A DNA stretch of 64,000 bases from Flavobacterium fluviale (lineage in GTDB: Bacteria; Bacteroidota; Bacteroidia; Flavobacteriales; Flavobacteriaceae): contig NZ_CP030261.1 of the NCBI RefSeq assembly GCF_003312915.1, positions 186,001-250,000 on the forward strand, in the 5' to 3' direction. How positions within the stretch are numbered: position 1 is the stretch's first letter; each line of letters starts with the position of its first letter. Position numbers and translations under genes: made by a program. Below are positions 9,091-17,752 of this stretch, in pieces. A model generated the notes under the pieces. The model saw only the letters and a program-made list of their open reading frames with translations, was not told the DNA's origin and ran no database searches.

Positions 9091-9119
9091 AAAAAGACCT
9101 CAACTGAGGTCTTTTTTTT
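9091..9119. terminator. Bidirectional hairpin terminator
   Basis: Perfect 12-bp arms (aaaaagacctca / tgaggtcttttt) at 9091-9102 and 9105-9116 carry an A-run on one side and a T-run on the other. It lies between the convergent small Cys peptide gene and the DUF4442 gene and can serve both. Confidence 0.85.
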
Positions 9120-9143
9120 ATATCTTAATTCGTGACTAATAAA

Positions 9144-9596
9144 CTATTTTAATCTTACACTCCATTCAAAATCCATTTCAGAAACCTGAACTCCTTCTTC
9201 ATTTGTTCCAGTAGATTTCATCCAGAATGTCTGTCCTTCTCCAGTCTCGATAGTTCTTTGAATCGCTTCAGCAATTAAATGTCCGTCGTTGCAGACAAAT
9301 GTGATTCTTCCCGTTGCTTTTTTAGTGAAGTTTCCTTTATTGTTGGCAACCAACATAGAGATCTTTTTACCGCTTTGTTGAATCTGTGAGATCACCAAAG
9401 CTCCCGTTGTCAATTCCGCCGCCATAGCTTGAACTGCAAAATACATTGAGTTAAACGGATTCTGATTGATCCATCTGTGTTTTACACTAACCACACATCT
9501 GTCGTCATCGATTGCTTTTACACGCACGCCGCATATGTATGCTGATGGTAATTTGAATAGTACAAATTTATTGAGTTTTGAAACTGAAAGTGCCAT
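9144..9596 (-). CDS. DUF4442 / hotdog-fold thioesterase-like protein
   Basis: This 150-residue single-domain protein has the pattern of DUF4442 in the hotdog superfamily. An N-terminal helix precedes strands around VKAIDDDRCVVSVKHRW. The central helix is MYFAVQAMAAELTTGALV, and the C-terminal strands are RITFVCNDG and EMDFEWSVRLK. Members resemble acyl-CoA thioesterases, but many lack a proven substrate. It is a stand-alone gene facing the Cys-rich peptide and shares its terminator. The family call is reasonably sure; the enzymatic activity is only suggested by the fold. Confidence 0.8.
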   Translation of the reverse strand: MALSVSKLNKFVLFKLPSAYICGVRVKAIDDDRCVVSVKHRWINQNPFNSMYFAVQAMAAELTTGALVISQIQQSGKKISMLVANNKGNFTKKATGRITFVCNDGHLIAEAIQRTIETGEGQTFWMKSTGTNEEGVQVSEMDFEWSVRLK

Positions 9597-9790
9597 GTGT
9601 TTTATTTTTTTAGTAAAAATACAAAAAAACTATGCACGCACAATACATTCTTTAAATAGGAATGAAATCCTAACAAAATCAATACTTGCAAATGATTTTC
9701 AATATTTTAAACATAAATCTCGTTAACTAAAATTGTTAATTTTTTGTTAATATTTAGTACTATGTAAAACAAGATACTGTTTTTTAGACA

Positions 9791-9798
9791 TATATTTG
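9791..9798 (+). promoter_or_regulatory. -7 box TATATTTG upstream of the DUF4870 gene
   Basis: The sequence matches the Bacteroidota -7 consensus TAnnTTTG. No clear TTG lies 19 bases upstream. Transcription would start near 9804, which favours the second ATG at 9827 as the start of the next gene. Confidence 0.5.
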
Positions 9799-9826
9799 CA
9801 TAAGAAATTACTATATGCTTTTAATC

Positions 9827-10306
9827 ATGGAAACAACAACACCACTCATCATGGAAAACACATCAGAAAAGAATACAGCAACATTTACTCATTTGAGTAC
9901 TTTAAGTCAATACATCATTCCGTTTGGAAACTATATTTTTCCATTAATCATTTGGACAAACTATAAAGACAAATCTGAATTTGTAGATCATCACGGAAAA
10001 CAGACTTTGAACTTTCAGTTAAGCTTATTGCTTTACACTTTGATTTTAGCACTTATCGCTATACCAATTTTCCTGACTGTTTTCTTGCAGAATATTCCGA
10101 TGGAGGCTGTTTTTAATGACCATGATATTCACATCAGAAATTTTAATTTCCAAGCCAATATTGGAATGCTAAGTGTAGGAATTACAGCTGTAGTGCTTTT
10201 TGGATTACTAAAATTTGCTGAATTCTTTTTAGTGATTTATGCTTCTATAAAAGCTTCAAACGGAGAATTATACAAATATCCGCTTACGATTCCTTTTATA
10301 AAGTAA
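9827..10306 (+). CDS. DUF4870 domain-containing membrane protein
   Basis: About 159 residues (four more if an upstream ATG at 9815 is used). After a Thr-rich N-terminal tail comes the DUF4870 pattern: FTHLSTLSQYIIPFGNYIFP, then KSEFVDHHGKQTLNFQ, then two long hydrophobic segments and a terminal PLTIPFIK. These proteins are small inner-membrane proteins of unknown function, often near PspC/PadR-type stress clusters, as here. A -7 box at 9791-9798 fits the downstream start. The PadR regulator gene follows after 128 bases that include a short tandem of atcatca words. Confidence 0.85.
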   Translation: METTTPLIMENTSEKNTATFTHLSTLSQYIIPFGNYIFPLIIWTNYKDKSEFVDHHGKQTLNFQLSLLLYTLILALIAIPIFLTVFLQNIPMEAVFNDHDIHIRNFNFQANIGMLSVGITAVVLFGLLKFAEFFLVIYASIKASNGELYKYPLTIPFIK

Positions 10307-10434
10307 TCATCGAAAAGGTTAAAAGTTATACGTTATACGAACTCATTCTAATAGAATAAATTCGAGATCAATCATCAATCATCATCATCAATCAAAAAAC
10401 GAATTGTTCAATCAAAAAAAAACAAAATGAAATT

Positions 10435-10767
10435 ATGAACATTGAAAACACAAAAGCACAGATGCGCAAAGGTGTTCTTGAGTTTTGCATCTTATCTGTA
10501 TTAAAAGAAAAAGACGCATATACATCTGAAATATTAGACACTTTAAAAAACGCAAAATTACTAGTTGTAGAAGGAACCGTTTATCCGTTGTTAACTAGAC
10601 TGAAAAATGACGGTTTACTAAATTATCGCTGGGAAGAATCGACCTCAGGGCCGCCACGAAAATATTATGGATTAACCGAAATAGGACAAACATTTTTAAA
10701 CGAACTTAGCGGCACTTGGACAGAATTATCAGATGCTGTAAACTTAATCACCAATCAAAATCAATAA
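10435..10767 (+). CDS. PadR-family transcriptional regulator
   Basis: This 110-residue winged-helix protein matches PadR: KGVLEFCILSVLKEKDAYTS, EILDTLKNAKLLVVEGTVYP, LLTRLKNDGLLNYRWEES, then SGPPRKYYGLTEIGQ. PadR proteins are usually repressors that dimerise through a C-terminal helix and bind near their own operon. This is a short subfamily-2 type. The pspC-like gene starts three bases after its stop and two DUF2807 genes follow, so the regulator very likely controls this envelope cluster. The inducer is unknown. Confidence 0.93.
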   Translation: MNIENTKAQMRKGVLEFCILSVLKEKDAYTSEILDTLKNAKLLVVEGTVYPLLTRLKNDGLLNYRWEESTSGPPRKYYGLTEIGQTFLNELSGTWTELSDAVNLITNQNQ

Positions 10768-10770
10768 GTC

Positions 10771-12495
10771 ATGAACAAAACAGTAAATATTAACTTAGGC
10801 GGAATGTTTTTTCATATCGATGAAGACGCATACTTAAAATTGACACGCTACTTTGACGCAATAAAACGATCACTGAACAACTCTTCTGGACAAGATGAAA
10901 TTATTAAAGATATCGAAATGCGTGTTTCTGAATTATTAACAGAAAAACAAAAAAGCGAAAAACATGTTGTTGGACTGAAAGACGTTGATGAAGTGATTAC
11001 GGTGATGGGACAACCTGAAGATTACCGAATTGAAGACGAGGAAAATGGAAATCAATCTCATAATGATTTTGGAGCTAGAAAACACAAAAAATTATATCGT
11101 GATAAAGAAAAAGGTATGATTGGAGGTGTGGCTACAGGTTTAGGTCATTATTTTGGAATTGACGCTGTGTGGATCAAAATCATTTTCTTAATCTTTGTTT
11201 TTGCAGGTTTTGGAACTGGAATTTTAGCTTATTTCGTTCTTTGGATTGTAACGCCTGAAGCGGTTACAACGACAGAAAAATTAGAGATGACAGGAGAACC
11301 GGTAACAATTTCAAACATCGAAAAAAAAGTTCGCGAAGAAATTGAATCATTATCTGATAAATTCAAAAATGCAGATTATGACAAAATGGGAAATCAGGTA
11401 AAGTCGGGAGCTGGGAGAATAAGTAGTTCATTTGGAGACTTTGTCATGACGGTTTTTAAAATTTTTGCTAAATTTTTAGGAGTAGTCCTAATCATATCAG
11501 GAATTTCGACGTTGGTGATGCTGCTGATTGGTGTTTTTACTTTGGGAACTAATATTTTTATAGACTTCCCTTGGCAGAATTTTGTTGAAGCAGGAAACTT
11601 TACAGAATATCCTCTTTGGTCATTCGGTTTATTAATGTTCTTTGCTGTTGGAATCCCGTTTTTCTTTCTAACTCTTTTAGGATTTAAATTGTTGTCTCCA
11701 AACTTGAAATCAATAGGAAACATTACAAAATACACACTTTTAGCAGTTTGGATTATCTCAATCGCAATTCTTACAAGTATCGGAATTAAACAGGCAACTG
11801 AAATTTCATACGATAATAAAATTGTAGAGAAAAAAGTATTTGCAATCAAACCAGCAGATACTTTATATATCAAGTTTAAATACAACGATTATTACACAAA
11901 GAGTCTGAATCATTATAGAGAATTTGAATTTGTGCAAGATTCAGCAAACAATGATTTAATTTATTCAAATGATGTTCGCTTACATATCTTACATACTGAT
12001 GAAAATGCTCCATTTATTCAGGTAGAAAAAAGTGCAAGAGGAAATTCTTTTACAAATGCTAAAAAAAGAGCAGAAAAAATTAATTATAAGTTTCAAATTA
12101 GCGGAAATCAATTAATTTTGGATAATTATTTTCTGACAGATGTTAAAAACAAATTTAGAGGACAAGAAGTTGATGTTTACTTATATGTACCAGAAGGGCA
12201 ATTAATTAAACCAGATTCATCAATAAGAGATTACTACAATTCTGATGATGATTTCTTCAATCTAAATTATGACGGAGATTACAATTATAAAGTTGAAGGA
12301 TCAAAAGTGAGATGTTTAAATTGTCCTGCAGAAGATAACGACACTAATGATTACGATTCAGAAGTAGATACTACTGACACGGATACTATCAATGAAGTTT
12401 CGGTTAAAATTAACGGAAAAGAAGTTATAAACGGAAAAAAAACTAAAGGAAAGCTAACCACTGACAAAAACGGAGTTATAATCAAAATAAACTAA
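10771..12495 (+). CDS. PspC-domain membrane protein
   Basis: This 574-residue protein begins with a soluble domain of about 100 residues, including a segment (RVSELLTEKQKSEKHV) also seen in Bacteroidota PspC proteins. A PspC domain follows at about 108-170: KLYRDKEKGMIGGVATGLG, HYFGIDAVWIKI, and a membrane helix ending LWIVTPEA. Three further hydrophobic segments occur between about 228 and 345. The C-terminal half is extracytoplasmic, ending in a Asp-rich stretch with CLNCPAEDND. In proteobacteria PspC senses membrane stress; in flavobacteria the PadR-PspC-DUF2807 arrangement is common but little studied. It is tightly linked to padR upstream (3 bases) and DUF2807 downstream (3 bases). Confidence 0.92.
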   Translation: MNKTVNINLGGMFFHIDEDAYLKLTRYFDAIKRSLNNSSGQDEIIKDIEMRVSELLTEKQKSEKHVVGLKDVDEVITVMGQPEDYRIEDEENGNQSHNDFGARKHKKLYRDKEKGMIGGVATGLGHYFGIDAVWIKIIFLIFVFAGFGTGILAYFVLWIVTPEAVTTTEKLEMTGEPVTISNIEKKVREEIESLSDKFKNADYDKMGNQVKSGAGRISSSFGDFVMTVFKIFAKFLGVVLIISGISTLVMLLIGVFTLGTNIFIDFPWQNFVEAGNFTEYPLWSFGLLMFFAVGIPFFFLTLLGFKLLSPNLKSIGNITKYTLLAVWIISIAILTSIGIKQATEISYDNKIVEKKVFAIKPADTLYIKFKYNDYYTKSLNHYREFEFVQDSANNDLIYSNDVRLHILHTDENAPFIQVEKSARGNSFTNAKKRAEKINYKFQISGNQLILDNYFLTDVKNKFRGQEVDVYLYVPEGQLIKPDSSIRDYYNSDDDFFNLNYDGDYNYKVEGSKVRCLNCPAEDNDTNDYDSEVDTTDTDTINEVSVKINGKEVINGKKTKGKLTTDKNGVIIKIN

Positions 12496-12498
12496 GCC

Positions 12499-13233
12499 AT
12501 GATAAAAATAATCATTCATATTACGAAATTTGTAATTGCCACTGTTACTGCTCTATTATTTGCATCTTGTAATTTTAACATGAATTCAATAGAAGGAAGC
12601 GGTAATGTAACAACAGAAAAAAGAACCGTACAAGGCGATTTTAAAAATGTCTCAGTCAGCAATGCTATTGATTTAGTTATTGAGCAATCTGATGTTACAG
12701 AAGTGACAGTTGAGGCTGACGATAATCTGCAAAAAGAAATTGTAACAAAAGTTGAAAACGGAACATTGGTAATTAGCTGTAAATACAGTTCTTTCCGTAA
12801 CATTACAATGAAAAAAGTAACGGTAAAAATGCCTGTTATTGATAAAATTGAAGCTTCAAGTGCTTCATCTGTTCAAAGCAAAAACGTTATTGAAGGAGAA
12901 AATATCACTTTAGAGAGTTCAAGCGCTGCATCTATGCAGGTTGCTATCGAATCTGATAAGATCTCTGTAGATTCTGGAAGCGGAAGCTCTGTTACTTTAG
13001 AAGGTAAAGCTTTAAGCCTAAGCACTTCAGCTTCTAGCGGAGGAAGTATCGAAGCAGATAAATTGGCAGCAAATGAGGTTGAAGCACAGGCTTCTAGTGG
13101 AGGTACAATTAATGTAAATTCAATTGTAACTTTAAAAGCTAAAGCCTCAAGCGGCGGAAATGTGAACTATACTGGTACTCCAAAAACTGTCGAAAAAGAA
13201 GCAAGCTCTGGCGGAAACATCAGCAAAAGCTAA
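12499..13233 (+). CDS. Head-GIN (DUF2807) domain lipoprotein
   Basis: This 244-residue protein carries a lipoprotein signal with a FASC lipobox (Cys24), so it is probably anchored in the outer or inner membrane. The body is a DUF2807 repetitive beta-solenoid: GSGNVTTEKRTVQGDFKNVS at the head, then AVDL-like turns and many ASSGGNI / SSASSV repeats towards the end. DUF2807 is described as a putative auto-transporter adhesin head-GIN domain, but function is unproven. The gene starts 3 bases after the PspC gene, consistent with one operon under PadR. Confidence 0.93.
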   Translation: MIKIIIHITKFVIATVTALLFASCNFNMNSIEGSGNVTTEKRTVQGDFKNVSVSNAIDLVIEQSDVTEVTVEADDNLQKEIVTKVENGTLVISCKYSSFRNITMKKVTVKMPVIDKIEASSASSVQSKNVIEGENITLESSSAASMQVAIESDKISVDSGSGSSVTLEGKALSLSTSASSGGSIEADKLAANEVEAQASSGGTINVNSIVTLKAKASSGGNVNYTGTPKTVEKEASSGGNISKS

Positions 13234-13259
13234 AACAGATTAACTGTTAAATATAAAAG

Positions 13260-13288
13260 AAATCATTCATCATAAGTGGATGATTTTT
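13260..13288 (+). terminator. Imperfect hairpin with T-run
   Basis: Arms aatcattca and tggatgatt pair with one mismatch and are followed by seven T. It lies just after the first DUF2807 gene and ends the PadR-PspC-DUF2807 unit. Confidence 0.6.
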
Positions 13289-13289
13289 T

Positions 13290-13297
13290 TATATTTG
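13290..13297 (+). promoter_or_regulatory. -7 box TATATTTG before the second DUF2807 gene
   Basis: It matches TAnnTTTG and would start transcription near 13303. This lies downstream of the longest possible start (13280), so the coding start must be the ATG at 13319. Confidence 0.6.
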
Positions 13298-13318
13298 TCA
13301 AAATCAAATCTAGAATTA

Positions 13319-14152
13319 ATGAAAAAAAGTACAGCGCTGCTCCTATTATTATTGGTTACAACATTGACGTTCGCTCAAAAGAGAGAAAAAATTAAAGGTT
13401 CTAAGGTTGTAACGACTTCTATAAAAGAAGTTGGTAGTTTTGACGCCATTGAAGTCGACGATAATCTGGAAGTTTATTTGGAACAAGGAGAGAAAAATGA
13501 AATTAAAATTGAAGCCGACGATAACTTACACGATATTGTTGGAATGGATTTAAGAGAAAGAACACTAAGGTTATATACGAACAAGGAATCGTCTATTTTT
13601 AAAAAATTATCAGTTCGTGTTACTTACACAAAATCGCTGAATAAAGTAATTGCTAAAAATGAAGCTGTTGTATATGCTATACAAGAACTTCAATTAGACG
13701 ATATAACGATGAATTGCGTTGATTTTTCTAAGTTATTCTTAAATGTTAATGCAAAAAAATTCACATTGATTGCCGATGACAAATCTAAAACAGAATTGAA
13801 TTTAAAATCTGATGATGGAAGTTTGCAATTGAGTAAAAATGCTTCTGTTAAAACATTGGTTTCTGCTATAAAATTCAAATGTGATTTATATCAAAAAGCA
13901 ACCGCAGCAATCGAGGGAATCGCCGAAAAAGCAACTATTAGATTAGATAATAATTCTGTTTTTACAGGAACAAAATTTACATTGAAAGAAGCAAATGTTA
14001 CAGCTGAAAATTATTCTGTAGGAACTATTTTTGCAGAAACAACACTGTCATTAGCTATTGGAGATAAAGCAGAACTTTCTCTTTTTGGAAATCCGAAAAT
14101 CGAATTAACTCGTTTTTCTGAAGAAGCGAAATTATTCAAAAAGGTTAAATAA
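13319..14152 (+). CDS. Secreted head-GIN (DUF2807) domain protein, second copy
   Basis: This is 277 residues from the ATG at 13319, where a canonical signal peptide begins (MKKSTALLLLLLVTTLTFAQ). An in-frame codon further upstream falls before the -7 box and inside the preceding terminator, so it is not used. The mature protein has the DUF2807 head: VGSFDAIEVDDNLEVYLEQG and NEIKIEADDNLHDIV closely parallel the preceding paralogue (DVTEVTVEADDNLQKEIV). Unlike the first copy it has no lipobox, so it is periplasmic or exported. It has its own promoter and a hairpin terminator downstream. Confidence 0.9.
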   Translation: MKKSTALLLLLLVTTLTFAQKREKIKGSKVVTTSIKEVGSFDAIEVDDNLEVYLEQGEKNEIKIEADDNLHDIVGMDLRERTLRLYTNKESSIFKKLSVRVTYTKSLNKVIAKNEAVVYAIQELQLDDITMNCVDFSKLFLNVNAKKFTLIADDKSKTELNLKSDDGSLQLSKNASVKTLVSAIKFKCDLYQKATAAIEGIAEKATIRLDNNSVFTGTKFTLKEANVTAENYSVGTIFAETTLSLAIGDKAELSLFGNPKIELTRFSEEAKLFKKVK

Positions 14153-14157
14153 CCTTT

Positions 14158-14314
14158 TGTTTCAAGTTTTTCTTGTTTCAAGTTGAAATTAAGATATTAA
14201 TAAAAGAAGAAAATCCCAGCCTAAAATTTAGACTGGGATTTTTTTATTGTAAAGATTTCAAAGTCTCAATAATCTGAAACAAAAGAAAACTTGAAACCTG
14301 AAACTTGAAACTTT
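14158..14314. repeat. Intergenic region with tttcaagtttcaggtttc-type inverted words around a terminator
   Basis: gtttcaag words occur at 14158-14184 and their reverse complement (cttgaaacctgaaacttgaaac) at about 14292-14311. Between them lies the hairpin terminator at 14211-14241. The same words form an inverted repeat at 23274-23315 and again at about 58915-59010. Confidence 0.7.
14211..14247. terminator. Hairpin terminator between convergent DUF2807 gene and trxB
   Basis: Arms aaatcccag (14211-14219) and ctgggattt (14233-14241) are followed by a T-run on the plus strand. Confidence 0.8.
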
Positions 14315-15260
14315 ACTCTTTAGAAGCCAAATATCTTTCAGCATCCAAAGCTGCCATACATCCTGTTCCCGCAGCAGTAATTGCCTGACGGTATACGTGG
14401 TCTGCAGCATCACCGGCTACAAATACACCTTCTACATTTGTTCTAGATGTTCCTGGAGTATTTACGATATATCCAGTTTCGTCAAGTGTAATGTAATCTG
14501 CAAAAATATCTGTATTTGGTTTGTGTCCAATTGCTACGAAGAAACCAGTTGCTGGAATTTCAACAACTTCGCCAGTAGTTTTATTTAAAGCTTTAATAGC
14601 GTGTACTACATTGCTGTCACCTAAAACTTCAACAGTATCGTGATTCATTAAAATCTCTATGTTTTCTGTTTTACGTACTCTTTCTTCCATAATTTTAGAA
14701 GCTCTAAATTTTTCACTTCTTACCAGCATTGTTACTTTTTTACAAAGTTTAGATAAGTAATGAGCTTCTTCACAAGCTGAGTCACCTGCTCCAACAATTA
14801 CCACTTCTTGATTTCTGTAAAAGAAACCGTCGCATACAGCACACGCAGAAACTCCGCCGCCCATATTTAAATAGTGCTGCTCTGATGGTAATCCTAAATA
14901 TTTAGCAGAAGCACCTGTCGAAATAATAACAGTTTCACAATGTAATTCGATTGAATCGTTAATCCAAACTTTATGAATATCGCCAGAAAAATCAACTTTT
15001 GTTGCCCAGCCGTCACGGATATCTGCACCAAAACGTTTAGCTTGTTCTTGTAACTGAACCATCATTTCTGGTCCTGTAACTCCATCAACATACCCTGGAA
15101 AATTTTCTACTTCATTAGTTGTAGTCAACTGGCCTCCAGGCTGCATTCCTTGATATAAAACCGGATTCATGTTTGCTCTAGCTGCATAAATAGCTGCAGT
15201 ATAACCTGCAGGGCCAGAACCTATAATAAGGCATTTAATTTTTTCTATTGTATCTGACAT
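14313..15260 (-). CDS. trxB: Thioredoxin reductase
   Basis: This 315-residue NADPH-dependent flavoprotein reduces thioredoxin. Visible are the FAD-binding GSGPAGYTAAIYAARA near the start, the redox pair Cys140-Ala-Val-Cys143 followed by DG, the NADPH-binding GAGDSACEEA, and the C-terminal FVAGDAAD. The longest frame would add nine residues, but a -7 box at 15285-15292 places the transcript start near 15279, beyond that ATG. The start at 15260 (MSDTIEKIKC) is therefore preferred. It is monocistronic: it faces the DUF2807 gene and is followed by a shared terminator. Confidence 0.97.
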   Translation of the reverse strand: MSDTIEKIKCLIIGSGPAGYTAAIYAARANMNPVLYQGMQPGGQLTTTNEVENFPGYVDGVTGPEMMVQLQEQAKRFGADIRDGWATKVDFSGDIHKVWINDSIELHCETVIISTGASAKYLGLPSEQHYLNMGGGVSACAVCDGFFYRNQEVVIVGAGDSACEEAHYLSKLCKKVTMLVRSEKFRASKIMEERVRKTENIEILMNHDTVEVLGDSNVVHAIKALNKTTGEVVEIPATGFFVAIGHKPNTDIFADYITLDETGYIVNTPGTSRTNVEGVFVAGDAADHVYRQAITAAGTGCMAALDAERYLASKE

Positions 15261-15284
15261 AATGTGTATAGTTTTTTTGTGATG

Positions 15285-15292
15285 CAAATGTA
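15285..15292 (-). promoter_or_regulatory. -7 box TACATTTG of trxB
   Basis: The minus-strand sequence matches TAnnTTTG; no clear -33 TTG is seen. It decides the trxB start at 15260. Confidence 0.55.
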
Positions 15293-15374
15293 AACTTTAT
15301 TATAAAAAATTAAAGCTAAAATAAATCCTAAATAACTATGTTCAAATAAGTTTTATTTATTTTCATTTTTTCCT

Positions 15375-15403
15375 TTTGTAAACGAAAATTATTTATATCT
15401 TTG
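15375..15403 (+). promoter_or_regulatory. Promoter of tRNA-Pro (TTTG-N17-TATCTTTG)
   Basis: A -33 type TTTG at 15375-15378 and a perfect -7 box TATCTTTG at 15396-15403 lie 34 bases before the tRNA. This fits the sigma-A consensus of Bacteroidota. Confidence 0.7.
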
Positions 15404-15436
15404 CATCCGCTTTCGGGCAGTACCACAATACATCAT

Positions 15437-15511
15437 CGGGGTGTAGCGTAGCCCGGTTATCGCGCCTGCTTTGGGAGCAGGAGGCCGCAGGTTCGAATCC
15501 TGCCACCCCGA
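15437..15511 (+). tRNA. tRNA-Pro (anticodon TGG)
   Basis: The 75-base cloverleaf has acceptor arms CGGGGTG (15437-15443) and CACCCCG (15504-15510) with discriminator A at 15511. The anticodon stem is CCTGC/GCAGG around loop TTTGGGA with anticodon TGG at 15472-15474. The T arm is GCAGG-TTCGAAT-CCTGC. CCA is not encoded. It has its own promoter and terminator. Confidence 0.97.
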
Positions 15512-15514
15512 CGG

Positions 15515-15543
15515 AAGCCGAACAGAAATGTTCGGCTTTTTTG
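15515..15543 (+). terminator. Hairpin terminator of tRNA-Pro
   Basis: Arms aagccgaaca and tgttcggctt enclose a gaaa tetraloop at 15515-15538 and run into a T-rich stretch, four bases after the tRNA. Confidence 0.85.
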
Positions 15544-15583
15544 TTTTCTTCTAATCCTAGATTCCAATATATATCAATTCCAT

Positions 15584-17752
15584 TTATTTCTCCATATTTA
15601 TATAAGCAGGATAAGATTCCCGATTAGGCAAATTAAATTCTTCATCATAAGACTGTGTTCCTTCTCCATTATTATATAATGTTAAGCGTTTTGTACCAGT
15701 TGCTGTGCTGCCGCCAATTCCATTAATAACATTTTGAATATTACCTGGACCGGCAAAACGAGTGATACACATTTTTTCGAGTTTTACATTTGGACTATTA
15801 GGTGCTTCAAAACCATTTTTCTTATTCACATTACCGTCCGTTCCCGTAAAAACAGCATAAGACCCCATTCCAATACTTTGATGTTCTTTTACAGAATTTG
15901 CCACTTTGAAAGCAGCATAACCAGCAACTCTGCCTTCTTGACTACTCCAGCTTGCTTGATTTGGAGCATCGTATGGCGGTTCGTTTTGAAAGAAATAAGT
16001 TCGACCTCGTTCTCCCAGCCATAATACCTCATATTCCTGATAATGTTCGGTAAACAAACCGTAAAGTGTAACATCATTTCCAGTAACAATAAGTCCGTTC
16101 TTGCAACGATCCCTTAACCAGCGTGCATCGCCACCGCGCTGCGAACCATGATCGGCTCGCCAAAGCCAGAAGTGATCACCCACAACATTACTACTATTGA
16201 TCTGCATAGAAGCCTGAATCTGAATATTTTTTGATTGAACACCTCCTACTCGGCAAGTAATATCGGTAAGCAGAATTGGATCTGCAGAATGGTCGCTATT
16301 TGCGCCTTCGTTTCCAATTCTAATTTGATAAGTTGTACTATTAAGGGAATCCATAAGAAGTCCCGCAATGATAATTCCGTCTTTATCATCAGCATAAATA
16401 CATCCCCAAGTATTTTTTTCTGTAGGCTCTAATGTTACAGAAGCTATACCAGCACCCAGAAGTACGGCATCTTTTCTATTGACTTGGATAGGAGCATTTA
16501 ATGAATAATGGCCGGGAGTGAAGAATATATTTTTACCAGCTTTTAGCGCATTGTTAATTTCCAGATCAGTATCACCTTCTTTGGCAACATACCAATTAGT
16601 AAGCAAATCTTGAATTTCGCCTTTACCCATATCTGCTGCCGACCAAGAAATTCCAACCCTATCTTTTTGCCATGCAGGAACAAATACTTTGTACTCGCCG
16701 TCCTTATCTATAAATAGAAAAGGTTTTTCTCTAATAATAGGTGTAGCAGAAATGGGAGAATTAGCTTCATCCTCCTTTGGAGCATTAACACAACCTTGCC
16801 AAACCATATTATATGAACCACCCATCGCTCCTGAACCCGAAGGAAAAACAGTATTTCGAGTATACCATTGCTGTTGTCCGCCCCAATTTGGTCGGGATGA
16901 AGCATAATGAATATCGGCAATAAAACCACCACTGCCCCAAAAATTCGTATCGCCAATATCTGAAATATATTTTGAGGTACTTTCAATCAGCATTCTTCGT
17001 GCACTGGTTGACTGAGAAACCGTCCATGCAAAATCTCGCATTACTTCTACATTTTCTACAGAACGCCAAAAAGTACAAGTAGCATTTGCTCCACCCGAAA
17101 GATGCGGTTTCGTGAAAATCGATCCTAACTTCACATCTGACGGAACTTTTCCTAAACCGCCAATATGAGAGTAAAATCCTAATTCTATTGAGTTAGCTTC
17201 TGCCGATGAAGCAGAGCCCGATCCGCCAGAATCGTATGTTTGTCCATTGATATTTGGTTTAAAATAGTATGCCTGACGTTTTGTTGTCCATTCACCATTT
17301 GAGCCGCCTAAACCAATAGATTCAAACTGTGAATTAATTTCATTACGTGCAGTTGCTGCCTTTTCGTATTTCCTATCATAGAAATACATATTGTCACCAA
17401 AAATTTGGTTTTCTAACGAAATGATAACTGTTATCGAATTACGAGTAACTTTATAATAGTTCTCGTATTTATCAGCATTTGGTTTATTGTCTGTAAAGGA
17501 AAGCGTAGAAGTTGAACCCACAGTGATAAAATCAGATGCTAAACGACTTCCTCCTCTTGTAATTACATAATTTCCAGAAGAACCAAAAGCCGACCATAAT
17601 AAAATAATATTATGCTTCTTTTTGTTGTAAACAATTTTTCGCTCAATTTTTTTATTCCCTTCTATTTTGTCATTATCTGCATAAGATGAAAAACTGCATA
17701 GTACCAGCATAAGTATAAATACTGTAAAGAATGAGATTATTTTTTTACTCAT
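15584..17752 (-). CDS. Secreted right-handed beta-helix protein (actinomycete/fungal F5/8-type-like family)
   Basis: About 722 residues from the ATG at 17752, where a signal peptide starts (MSKKIISFFTVFILMLVLCS). Longer starts at 17764 and 17812 only lengthen the leader. A strand-rich N-terminal domain at about 30-120 looks like fibronectin III (SGNYVITRGG, LSFTDNKPN). Then comes a Gly/Ser-rich module with WGSGGFIADIHY and NMVWQGCVNAP, a block PIIREKPFLFIDKDGEYKVF, and a long pectate-lyase-type beta-helix (FFTPGHYSLNAPIQVNRKDA, GDHFWLWRADHGSQ, LYGLFTEHYQEYEVLW). From memory this arrangement matches large secreted proteins of streptomycetes and fungi labelled adenylyl cyclase or coagulation factor 5/8-like, here without a discoidin tail or Por secretion signal. 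Polysaccharide binding or cleavage is an inference from the fold. Confidence 0.8.
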   Translation of the reverse strand: MSKKIISFFTVFILMLVLCSFSSYADNDKIEGNKKIERKIVYNKKKHNIILLWSAFGSSGNYVITRGGSRLASDFITVGSTSTLSFTDNKPNADKYENYYKVTRNSITVIISLENQIFGDNMYFYDRKYEKAATARNEINSQFESIGLGGSNGEWTTKRQAYYFKPNINGQTYDSGGSGSASSAEANSIELGFYSHIGGLGKVPSDVKLGSIFTKPHLSGGANATCTFWRSVENVEVMRDFAWTVSQSTSARRMLIESTSKYISDIGDTNFWGSGGFIADIHYASSRPNWGGQQQWYTRNTVFPSGSGAMGGSYNMVWQGCVNAPKEDEANSPISATPIIREKPFLFIDKDGEYKVFVPAWQKDRVGISWSAADMGKGEIQDLLTNWYVAKEGDTDLEINNALKAGKNIFFTPGHYSLNAPIQVNRKDAVLLGAGIASVTLEPTEKNTWGCIYADDKDGIIIAGLLMDSLNSTTYQIRIGNEGANSDHSADPILLTDITCRVGGVQSKNIQIQASMQINSSNVVGDHFWLWRADHGSQRGGDARWLRDRCKNGLIVTGNDVTLYGLFTEHYQEYEVLWLGERGRTYFFQNEPPYDAPNQASWSSQEGRVAGYAAFKVANSVKEHQSIGMGSYAVFTGTDGNVNKKNGFEAPNSPNVKLEKMCITRFAGPGNIQNVINGIGGSTATGTKRLTLYNNGEGTQSYDEEFNLPNRESYPAYINMEK

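Noticed and set aside
13280..13318. Longer start of the second DUF2807 protein
   Set aside because: It precedes a -7 box and sits within a terminator; a signal peptide begins at 13319.
15734..16024. Plus-strand open frames opposite the beta-helix gene
   Set aside because: They are shadows of a full-length minus-strand protein with clear family motifs and a signal peptide.
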